Assembly (NCBI GenBank): GCA_023418595.1
Contig: JAEZZI010000011.1
Span: 1 to 50,894, forward strand
DNA: 50,894 bases
Direction: 5' to 3'
From: Pseudomonadota bacterium
Lineage (GTDB): Bacteria > Pseudomonadota > Alphaproteobacteria > Sphingomonadales > Sphingomonadaceae
Part shown: piece after piece, positions 16,768-25,668 of the stretch
Layout of the letters: each line of letters begins with the position of its first letter
Position numbering within the stretch: position 1 is the first letter of the stretch
The notes under the pieces: model-generated
The model's input: the letters and a program-made list of their open reading frames with translations, nothing else
What the model was told of the DNA's origin: nothing
The model's database searches: none
Translations under genes and position numbers: made by a program

Positions 16768-16794
16768 CTCGTGTCCTTCAGCCCTCAACGCATC

Positions 16795-17181
16795 TCACAC
16801 ACAGCGCGGATCACGCTGAGGCGGGCCGCTGCCGCGGGTCTGCCACGATCCGTCGGGCGCCTGATATTTCTCGCCCGGTGCCGTCCGCGCGATCAGGTTG
16901 CAGCCCGATACGAACGCAAATTGTTCGACCGAAGCCGAATTCGCCGCGCGCCGCGTATAGGCCGCCCTGCGACGGATGTTGATGTCATTGACCATCGCGC
17001 GCAGCGCCGGGGTCGGCGTGCCGACGATGCCCAGATAGCCATCGATCTGTTCGCCCACCAGCCCCGCCTCGCGGGCCGCTTCATAGGCCGGGTCGCGCTG
17101 TGCGTGCGCCACGCCGACCGCGCCGGTGGCGGCAACCGCCGCAGCCCCCAGCGTCATCAGCATCTTGGTCACCTTACGCAT
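16795..17181 (-). CDS. ydbL: YdbL family DUF1318 protein
   Basis: 128 aa with a Sec signal peptide ending in AHA, so it is periplasmic. The body matches the DUF1318 pattern: AREAGLVGEQIDGYLGIV, then ALRAMVNDINIRRRAAYTRRA, then GCNLIARTAPGEKYQAPDGSW. In E. coli YdbL is encoded with YdbH and YnbE, and reports link it to correct assembly of the YdbH-YnbE bridge. Its ATG shares one base with the ynbE stop (TGATG), so the two are translationally coupled. A strong terminator follows. Confidence 0.9.
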   Translation of the reverse strand: MRKVTKMLMTLGAAAVAATGAVGVAHAQRDPAYEAAREAGLVGEQIDGYLGIVGTPTPALRAMVNDINIRRRAAYTRRAANSASVEQFAFVSGCNLIARTAPGEKYQAPDGSWQTRGSGPPQRDPRCV

Positions 17182-17384
17182 CAGAAAATTCCTCGATTCT
17201 GCTCGATGAGGGCCTTTGCCTCACCATCCAGTCTATACACCACTTCTTGGGTGATGTTGATGTTCAGGTTGATTTCGATTGGCTTGTCCGGCGCGTTCAC
17301 GGTAACGCACCCCGACAGGCCGGTCGATCCGACCGCGGCGATCATCGCCGCCACCAACCCTTTCCCAGTGGCTGAACAGTTCAT
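17181..17384 (-). CDS. ynbE: YnbE family lipoprotein
   Basis: 67 aa. The N-terminal signal ends in GLSGC, a lipobox, so it is a small outer-membrane-type lipoprotein. The segment DKPIEINLNINITQEVVYRLD is the family hallmark. In E. coli YnbE is the outer-membrane partner of the AsmA-like protein YdbH. The start ATG at 17384 overlaps the ydbH stop by four bases (ATGA), and its own stop overlaps the ydbL start. The tight packing supports a three-protein machine. Confidence 0.9.
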   Translation of the reverse strand: MNCSATGKGLVAAMIAAVGSTGLSGCVTVNAPDKPIEINLNINITQEVVYRLDGEAKALIEQNRGIF

Positions 17385-20300
17385 GGCATTTCCTCGCTTT
17401 CGGGGGGCTGAACGGGTTCACCCGTTTCGGTTTCGGGGCGAACCGCATCCGGCGCGTTGTCCGGTTGCTGCTGGCGTTCCTGCGCGTCCAGCAATGCGGG
17501 CAGGTTGCGTTCGATCAGCCGCCGCGGATCGTAATAGCTGCGCACCGAATCGAGCAACTGGCGGAACGGCGCCTTCACCCGGATATTGAAGATGATCGGC
17601 AGCCGCGCCAGCCGCCGGGTGATGAAATTGGAACTCGCGCCTTCGCCCTGGCTGACCCCGGCAAAGCGGATGGCGGTGACCATCTCGCCCGCGATCGGCC
17701 CGTCGATATTGATCGTCAGATTTTCGTAATCGAGCGATTTGAGCGCATCGAACGCCATATTGCCCCAGGTGCCGAGATTTTCCTGGCTGATCTCGCCGAC
17801 ATAGGCGACGTTGCCGCCGCCGTCGCGCGCGACCAGCTCGCCCCCCTCGATCCGCCCGCCGCGCGCGTCGAAGATCATCGGCAGCACCCCGTCGAAGGTG
17901 CCGGTGACGAGCAGATTGTCGAATTCGAACTGCTGGACGAACTGCGCGGCATCGACGCCCTCGACCCGGAAGGTCATCCGCCGCTCGGTGGTCTGCGAAA
18001 AATCGAGCAACGTCGGCTCGAGGATCATCCTCCCCCCGGCCAGCGGCCATTCGCCACCCAGCACCTGAACCTTCTGATCGCCGACCAGCTGATAGCGGAC
18101 GATCCCGTTCTCGACCGCGATCCCCGGATTGACCACCGCGATCGCCGCCGACTGGCTGGGCGCGGAAACGAGATTCAGGAGATCGGTGAACTCGATCTTG
18201 CCCGAAATCCCCTCGACCGGACCGAACGCGGCGGCCAAATCCATGTCCTCGGTCGCAAATACGCCGGTCGAGGTCACCGCATCCGGCGACCAGGCGATCC
18301 GCGCATCGCCCGCGATTGCACCCTGCACATCGGCGATCACGCCAAAGGTCAGTCGCGTCAGTTCCTCCGGCTGGAAATCCTCGCCGAAACTGATGCCGGT
18401 CACGTCCAGATCGACCTCGCCCGCGCCTGTGCCCAGATCGTGGACGATATCGACATCGGCGACCTTCACGCGCTTGTCGGGATGGACCAGCACACCGGTC
18501 GCGCGAATGTCGTTGCCGCGCAGGGTGAGCGCGACATTCTCGCCGCGCAAGGGGACGAAGCGCGGGTCGGGCGCGGCATCGGCAACCATCAGCGTGCCGC
18601 CAACGCTCAGCAACCCGTCCGCCAGCGACCAGTCGCCCGCCGCCTCTGACAGCAGCAAAGGCACGTTGCCGATCTGGCCCGCGCCGCCCGCATAGCTGCC
18701 GTCGATCCGCCCGCCGACCACCCGCCCGTCGAGATCGGCGATGTCGAGCCGCGAGACCCGCTCGCTTGCGCCCAGCCGCGTCTCGACGCCCGACAGCGCA
18801 AACCGGTTGTCGGCCAGGAAATAGCGCGCAGCCTGAGCCGCGATCGTCACCGGCGTTCCACCCAGTCGCCCGCCCAGCCGCGTGTTCGCCAGCCGCATCC
18901 CGCCGCTCATCGCGCGACCATCCAGCCGAACCATCGCCGAACCTTCGGGACATACCGTCATCCGTGATGGGTCGAGCGTCAGCGCCGACACTTCCAGCCG
19001 CTGGAACGCGACCAGCACGCATCCCGGATTAACCGTCAGCGCGGTCCCACCGCCCCAGCGCGCGTCGATCGGCATCACCAGCCCATCGACCCGCCCGGCA
19101 GAGAACGGCCCCGACAGCGTCGCACGCGTCGTGATCCGCGTCCGGCCATCGGCGGTTGCGGAAAAATCGACCGGCGTCATCGCCAGCGCCGCGCCGTTCG
19201 CGGCATAGGGGGACAAAATCGCGGTGCCCGTGACCGGCGCGAACGGTGCGGCCTGCGACACCCGCACCACGCCCTGCGGCAATCCGCCGCCGCTCATCGT
19301 CAGCAACCCGTCGAGCGTCATGCCCGCGCGATCCTCGCCACCCCAGGCATAGCGCACGCCGCGCCCGTCGGACACGGTCGCGCGCGCGCCGCTCGCGGCG
19401 CTCGTGTCGAGCCGCGCCAGGCGAAACTCGCCCGCACCGCCCGCCAGCCGCGCCTCGATCTCGCTGGTAAAGTCGAACCGCCGCCCCGCCGCGACCAATG
19501 CGCGGCCAAGTTCGTCGGCCAGCGGCGCTACCGGCGTCCCTTTCGCCGCCAACAGCGACGATGCGATCCGCCGAACGCTCGCGGGCTGAAGGCTTGCAGC
19601 CCGCGCGCCGACGCCGCCCTGCCACACCAGCCCGCGCGTGCCCGCCTGATAGCGGCCATCGACCGACAGCGCCGCGCCGCTCACCCCCTCGACCGCAAAG
19701 CCGCGCGACGTCAGGTCGACCTCGCCGGTCGTCGCCTGCGGTCTACCCGAAAAGCTGATCGTGCCGCCGATGCCGTCCACCCGCTGCGCGCCCAGCGACG
19801 CGCGCTGCACCTCCACCCGCGCATTGCCCCGCCAGCGGTCGAGCGCCTCGCCCAACGTCGCATCCAGCGCGATCTCCACGAACCGCGCCTGCGCTTCGCC
19901 GCACCCGAACGATGCCGCGCGCAGCGGGCCTTTCAGCGACGGCCGCGCATCCTCGATACTGATCGCGGCGGTGGTCGCCATCCGCTCGCCGACGCAATTG
20001 CCGATCTCCAGCCGCTCCGACACCGCCGCCGCGCGGCCTGAGAACCCGTCGTTCAGCCGCCCTGCCCCCGCCAGCTTGACGCCTACCAGTCCGTAAGGCG
20101 TCTCCAGCCGCATCCGCGCGTCGGCCACTTCGACGCCGATCGCGGGGAGTGCAAACGGCTTGCCCGACGGCGGCGGCAGCATTTTGTCGATCTCGCCCAG
20201 CGCCAGTTTGCCGTCGACCAGCCGCCCGCGCAGCCGCACTTGCCCGGCACGGATGCCCGTCACCTCAATTCCGCCGAAATCGACGCGCGTCTGCACCTCG

Positions 20301-20617
20301 ACCCAATCGGCGACCAGATCGGGGCGGGCGGGATCGCCGATAACAAGGTCAGTCAGTCGCTGCGTTGAAAAACCGATATCGTCAATGACGTAGCTCGCTT
20401 CGACATCGCGCTTGGAAAGTTCGGCCTCGACGAAATTCTCGGCAATGCCGTGGCGCTGTGTCCACACCCCGATCATCGCGGCGAGCGACACGCCGGCAAA
20501 GGCGAACGCGACCTTGCGGCGACGCGACATGGGCGGCCAGGCGATCCGTCCCTTGCGGATCGCCTCCCCCAGATCTTCCGGCTCGTCGTTCAACCGCGAA
20601 TACTTCCCTCTCGACAC
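17381..20617 (-). CDS. ydbH: YdbH family AsmA-like intermembrane lipid transport protein
   Basis: 1078 aa. A basic cytoplasmic N-terminus is followed by one transmembrane helix (about 36-55, VAFAFAGVSLAAMIGVW) and then a very long periplasmic beta-rich region, as in AsmA-like bridge proteins. The C-terminal part (FDNLLVTGTFDGVLPMIF, NMAFDALKSLDYENLTI) matches the YdbH family. In E. coli YdbH, TamB and YhdP redundantly carry phospholipid to the outer membrane. The start is a GTG at 20617. The Pro/Glu/Gln-rich tail after about residue 1040 looks disordered. It diverges from radC over 86 bases. Confidence 0.9.
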   Translation of the reverse strand: MSRGKYSRLNDEPEDLGEAIRKGRIAWPPMSRRRKVAFAFAGVSLAAMIGVWTQRHGIAENFVEAELSKRDVEASYVIDDIGFSTQRLTDLVIGDPARPDLVADWVEVQTRVDFGGIEVTGIRAGQVRLRGRLVDGKLALGEIDKMLPPPSGKPFALPAIGVEVADARMRLETPYGLVGVKLAGAGRLNDGFSGRAAAVSERLEIGNCVGERMATTAAISIEDARPSLKGPLRAASFGCGEAQARFVEIALDATLGEALDRWRGNARVEVQRASLGAQRVDGIGGTISFSGRPQATTGEVDLTSRGFAVEGVSGAALSVDGRYQAGTRGLVWQGGVGARAASLQPASVRRIASSLLAAKGTPVAPLADELGRALVAAGRRFDFTSEIEARLAGGAGEFRLARLDTSAASGARATVSDGRGVRYAWGGEDRAGMTLDGLLTMSGGGLPQGVVRVSQAAPFAPVTGTAILSPYAANGAALAMTPVDFSATADGRTRITTRATLSGPFSAGRVDGLVMPIDARWGGGTALTVNPGCVLVAFQRLEVSALTLDPSRMTVCPEGSAMVRLDGRAMSGGMRLANTRLGGRLGGTPVTIAAQAARYFLADNRFALSGVETRLGASERVSRLDIADLDGRVVGGRIDGSYAGGAGQIGNVPLLLSEAAGDWSLADGLLSVGGTLMVADAAPDPRFVPLRGENVALTLRGNDIRATGVLVHPDKRVKVADVDIVHDLGTGAGEVDLDVTGISFGEDFQPEELTRLTFGVIADVQGAIAGDARIAWSPDAVTSTGVFATEDMDLAAAFGPVEGISGKIEFTDLLNLVSAPSQSAAIAVVNPGIAVENGIVRYQLVGDQKVQVLGGEWPLAGGRMILEPTLLDFSQTTERRMTFRVEGVDAAQFVQQFEFDNLLVTGTFDGVLPMIFDARGGRIEGGELVARDGGGNVAYVGEISQENLGTWGNMAFDALKSLDYENLTINIDGPIAGEMVTAIRFAGVSQGEGASSNFITRRLARLPIIFNIRVKAPFRQLLDSVRSYYDPRRLIERNLPALLDAQERQQQPDNAPDAVRPETETGEPVQPPESEEMP

Positions 20618-20703
20618 GAACCGCCTTCGTCACGACCCCAAGGCTTCAGGTCAAGCACTTGCGATTGCATGACGCAGTCGGCTCGCTTAATCCTCATTCC
20701 CGC

Positions 20704-21387
20704 ATGAACGTTCCCGAAACCGGCAATTCAGGTCATCGTCAGCGTTTGCGCGCACGCCTGTTCGAACGCGAGGGGACCGGACTGCTCGACCACGAACTGA
20801 TCGAATATCTGCTCGCGCTCGCGATTCCGCGCAAGGACACCAAGCCGCTGGCCAAGGCGCTGCTCCACCAGTTCGGCGGCATCGGCGGGGTGATGGCGGC
20901 GGATGCAGAGGCATTGCTGCGCGTCCCCGGCATGGGCGAAACCTCGGTCGCGGCGATCCGCATTGCGCACGCCACCGCCATGCGGATGCTGGCGTCGCGC
21001 GTCGCGGAACAACCGGTCCTGTCCAACTGGCATGCACTGATCGACTATCTTCACGCCGACATGGCGTATCAGGTGACCGAACGCATCCGCATCCTGCACC
21101 TGAACACCGCCAACCGCCTGATCCGCGACGAACTGGTGGCCGAAGGATCGATCGACCAGGCCGCGCTGCACGTCCGCGAAGTCATCCGCCGCGCCATCGA
21201 CCTCGGCACCGCGTCGATGATCCTGGTTCACAACCATCCCAGCGGCGACCCGAAGCCCAGCCGCGCCGATATCGATTTGACCAAGGCGATCGTCCAGGCG
21301 GGCAAGCATCTGGGTATCGCGGTGCACGACCATGTCATCATCGGTGCCAGCGGGCATTCGTCAATGCGGGCGATGGGGTTGTTGTAG
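20704..21387 (+). CDS. radC: RadC family JAB/JAMM protein
   Basis: 227 aa from the ATG at 20704 (MNVPETGNSG). An N-terminal helix-hairpin-helix region (LLRVPGMGETSVAAI) precedes a JAB1/MPN metalloprotease fold whose zinc motif is visible as VHNHPSGDPKPSRADIDLT. Despite the name, RadC is not proven to act in DNA repair; members are often linked to mobile DNA. Longer in-frame starts upstream read through the ydbH promoter and are Arg-rich noise. All metal ligands are kept, so it should be active if the family is. Confidence 0.93.
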   Translation: MNVPETGNSGHRQRLRARLFEREGTGLLDHELIEYLLALAIPRKDTKPLAKALLHQFGGIGGVMAADAEALLRVPGMGETSVAAIRIAHATAMRMLASRVAEQPVLSNWHALIDYLHADMAYQVTERIRILHLNTANRLIRDELVAEGSIDQAALHVREVIRRAIDLGTASMILVHNHPSGDPKPSRADIDLTKAIVQAGKHLGIAVHDHVIIGASGHSSMRAMGLL

Positions 21388-21434
21388 CGGGTTCAGGCCG
21401 ATCGAGATTGGGTCGAACGGAGCCAACCCTACTC

Positions 21435-21541
21435 CGTCACCCCGGACTTGTTCCGGGGTCCACCGAGCGGCAGACAAATCGATCGAAATTTCTGCAATGC
21501 GCAAGCGGCTTGGTGGACCCCGGAACAAGTCCGGGGTGACG
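21435..21541. repeat. palindromic repeat, CGTCACCCCGGAC family
   Basis: Perfect 30-bp inverted repeat: arms 21435-21464 and 21512-21541, spacer 47 bases. Each arm contains its own small hairpin (CCCCGG...CCGGGG). A relative with more mismatches is at 25389-25494. It lies between the convergent ends of radC and the copper chaperone gene, where it could serve as a two-way transcript end. Confidence 0.92.
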
Positions 21542-21570
21542 CGGTGAAAATGAACCGATGCCGGCTAACC

Positions 21571-22059
21571 TTACCGCCCCGGCGCATCCCCGCCCGGCGC
21601 GACCAAAGCCGCCGGAACCGTGACAGCGGGGCCATTCGCGAACGTCACCGTCAGCTCGGTCGTCCCGCCCGCTGCCAGATCGGGCGAGACATCGAACAGC
21701 ATGACGTGCTTGCCGCCGGGCGCGAAATCCATCGCGGCGCCTGCGCCGAGCGGGACGTTTTCGATCGCTGCCATCGACATGACGCCGTCCTGTTCCATGC
21801 TTTCGTGCAGTTCGGTGCGCTGGGCGGCAGGCGTCGTCACCAACACCACCGCATCGTCCGCCGTGCCGCCGTTCAGCGTGAAATAGGCCGCCGCCGGGCG
21901 ACCGGGCACAGCGGGAAGGCGGACCCAGGCGTTCGATACGGTGGGCATCGCGCTTGCGGTGGTCGCCGCCGCATTCTCCGCCGGTGCCGCCGCATTGTCG
22001 GTGGCGGGGTTGCCGCAGGCGATCAGGGCGAGCGGGGTGAGGGCGACCAGAAAGCGCAT
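21571..22059 (-). CDS. PCu(A)C family periplasmic copper chaperone
   Basis: 162 aa from the ATG at 22059. The signal ends in ALIAC, a lipobox, so it is probably a membrane-tethered lipoprotein. An Ala-rich linker leads to a PCu(A)C domain (SNAWVRLPAVPGRPAAAYFTL). The copper ligands are present as His/Met: HESMEQDGVMSM and later GGKHVMLF. Family members deliver Cu(I) to cytochrome oxidase. It diverges from dnaK, and the two share a 167-base spacer holding the dnaK heat-shock promoter. Confidence 0.9.
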   Translation of the reverse strand: MRFLVALTPLALIACGNPATDNAAAPAENAAATTASAMPTVSNAWVRLPAVPGRPAAAYFTLNGGTADDAVVLVTTPAAQRTELHESMEQDGVMSMAAIENVPLGAGAAMDFAPGGKHVMLFDVSPDLAAGGTTELTVTFANGPAVTVPAALVAPGGDAPGR

Positions 22060-22118
22060 GAAAGCGTCCTTTTTTAGGTGCGAGGGAACCGATGCGATTT
22101 TCCTAAACGCGCGTCCGT

Positions 22119-22146
22119 CTTGCGGCAAGGATTACCCCACCTATAT
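22119..22146 (+). promoter_or_regulatory. heat-shock (RpoH-type) promoter of dnaK
   Basis: CTTG at 22119-22122, then exactly 17 bases, then CCTATAT at 22140-22146. This matches the alphaproteobacterial RpoH consensus (CTTG, 17-18 bases, CYTATNT). Predicted transcription would start just after 22150, giving a leader of about 75 bases to the dnaK ATG at 22227. Confidence 0.8.
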
Positions 22147-22226
22147 CGCCCTCCAGACACGCTCGCGTCGCCCGTTCGGGGGCGCGGGCACCTTAACCTT
22201 TTGTAACCGGGGGCCAATGAGGGACT

Positions 22227-24140
<1,914 letters not shown>

Positions 24141-24155
24141 GTGATGCCTGTTTCC

Positions 24156-24239
24156 CGTCATGCCAGCGCAGGCTGGCATCTCATGCCGCACGGGTTCGCT
24201 CTTGCCGCACGAGACCCCGGCCTTCGCCGGGGTGACGGG
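24156..24239. repeat. composite repeat between dnaK and dnaJ
   Basis: The left part (CGTCATGCCAGCGCAGGCTGGCATC) and the right part (GACCCCGGCCTTCGCCGGGGTGACGG) are each self-complementary, and the outer ends CGTCA and TGACG pair with each other. The right half matches the CGTCACCCCGG family and the left half a CGTCATCCCAGC type, so it looks like a hybrid of two repeat types. It could weaken read-through from dnaK into dnaJ. Confidence 0.8.
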
Positions 24240-24262
24240 AGGGCAAGGCGGGGGCCGCGTAC

Positions 24263-25381
24263 ATGACCACCCAGGTTGACTATTACGAGTTGCTCGCTTG
24301 TTCGCGCGATGCGGACGGGGCGACGCTCAAATCCGCATACCGCAAGCTCGCAATGAAATATCACCCCGACAAGAATGGCGGGTGCAAGGATCACGAGGCG
24401 AAGTTCAAGGCGGTCAGCGAAGCCTATGACTGCTTGCGCGATCCGCAGAAGCGCGCGCTCTACGACCGTTACGGCCATGCCGGGGTAAACGGCGCGAACG
24501 GCCATGCGGGCGCGCAGGACTTCGGCGGCTTCAGCGATATTTTCGAAAGCGTGTTCGGCGAATTCATGGGCGGCGGACGCGCTGGCGGTGGCCGCGCGGG
24601 TCCGCGCCGCGGCGCCGATCTGCGCTATGACATGGAAATCAGCCTGTCGGACGCGTTCCACGGCAAATCGACCGAGATCACTGTCGATGTGTCCGGCCAG
24701 TGCGACAGCTGCGAGGGCACGGGCGCCAAGCCCGGCACATCGGCGCGCAACTGCAACACATGTAACGGCCACGGCAAGGTCCGCGCGCAGCAGGGTTTCT
24801 TCGTCGTCGAACGCGCCTGCCCGACCTGCCACGGCGCGGGACAGGTGATTTCCGATCCGTGCGAAGCGTGTCTGGGCGAAGGCCGGGTCGACAAGACCAA
24901 GACGCTGACCGTCAACATCCCCGCGGGCGTCGACGAAGGCACGCGCATCCGGTTGAGTGGCGAAGGCGAGGCAGGCGCGCGCGGCGCGCCTCCCGGCGAC
25001 CTCTATATCTTTCTCCACGTCCAGCGGCACGCGCTGTTCGAACGATCGGGCACCACGCTCCATGCGCGGATGCCGGTCAGCTTCACGACGGCGGCGCTGG
25101 GTGGCGACATCGACATTCCCGGCCTCGCCGGCGAAATCCACACCATCCACATTCCCGCAGGCACCCAGTCGGGCCGCGAGCTGCGCCAGCGCGGGTTCGG
25201 CATGCCCGTCCTGCAGGGGCGCGGACGCGGCGACTTGGTGGTCCATATCGATGTCGAAATGCCGCGCAAGCTGACCGCCAAGCAGCGCGAGCTGCTGGAG
25301 GCGTTCCGCGAGACCGAAACCGGCGAGGAATGCCCGCAATCGACGGGCTTCTTCGCGAAGATCAAGGCGGCGTTGGGCTAA
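24263..25381 (+). CDS. dnaJ: molecular chaperone DnaJ (Hsp40)
   Basis: 372 aa, class A. The J-domain has the HPD motif in MKYHPDKNGG (about residues 31-35), which stimulates DnaK ATPase. A Gly/Phe-rich linker follows, then four zinc-finger CxxCxGxG motifs (CDSCEGTG, CNTCNGHG, CPTCHGAG, CEACLGEG), and the C-terminal substrate-binding beta-domains. All motifs are intact. It is downstream of dnaK in the usual order. Confidence 0.98.
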   Translation: MTTQVDYYELLACSRDADGATLKSAYRKLAMKYHPDKNGGCKDHEAKFKAVSEAYDCLRDPQKRALYDRYGHAGVNGANGHAGAQDFGGFSDIFESVFGEFMGGGRAGGGRAGPRRGADLRYDMEISLSDAFHGKSTEITVDVSGQCDSCEGTGAKPGTSARNCNTCNGHGKVRAQQGFFVVERACPTCHGAGQVISDPCEACLGEGRVDKTKTLTVNIPAGVDEGTRIRLSGEGEAGARGAPPGDLYIFLHVQRHALFERSGTTLHARMPVSFTTAALGGDIDIPGLAGEIHTIHIPAGTQSGRELRQRGFGMPVLQGRGRGDLVVHIDVEMPRKLTAKQRELLEAFRETETGEECPQSTGFFAKIKAALG

Positions 25382-25388
25382 CGATTTT

Positions 25389-25494
25389 CGTCACCCCGGC
25401 CTTGTGCCGGGGTCCACCGGGCGGCAGGCACCGACCGTGATGATCGCCTACCGCCGCCAGCGGTGCAGTGACCCGGCACGAGGCCGGGGTGATG
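25389..25494. repeat. palindromic repeat, CGTCACCCCGG family, diverged
   Basis: The left arm begins CGTCACCCCGGCCTTGTGCC; the right arm ends ACCCGGCACGAGGCCGGGGT. The pairing is imperfect, unlike the copy at 21435-21541, which suggests an older insertion. Confidence 0.8.
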
Positions 25495-25545
25495 ATGGTG
25501 GGGACGGTCATTGCTCCGCTGGACCGGACGAACCCCCTGCTTGCT

Positions 25546-25621
25546 CGTCATTGCGAGCGCAGCAAAGCAATCCAGCGTCGCGCGTGGGGCACTGGATTGC
25601 TTCGCCGCGCCCGCAATGACG
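25546..25621. repeat. palindromic repeat, CGTCATTGCGAG family
   Basis: Left arm from CGTCATTGCGAGCGCAGC, right arm ending CCCGCAATGACG, nearly complementary. Same family as 12936-13010. Confidence 0.88.
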
Positions 25622-25668
25622 GTTTATCGTTGATGCGATTCCGCAGCGCCCACCCCGCAGATATCTCC

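Larger units (their letters stand above)
25382..25668. other. repeat-filled gap downstream of dnaJ
   Basis: No gene is seen between the convergent ends of dnaJ and bphP. The gap holds two palindromic repeats of different families, at 25389-25494 and 25546-25621, back to back. Confidence 0.75.
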
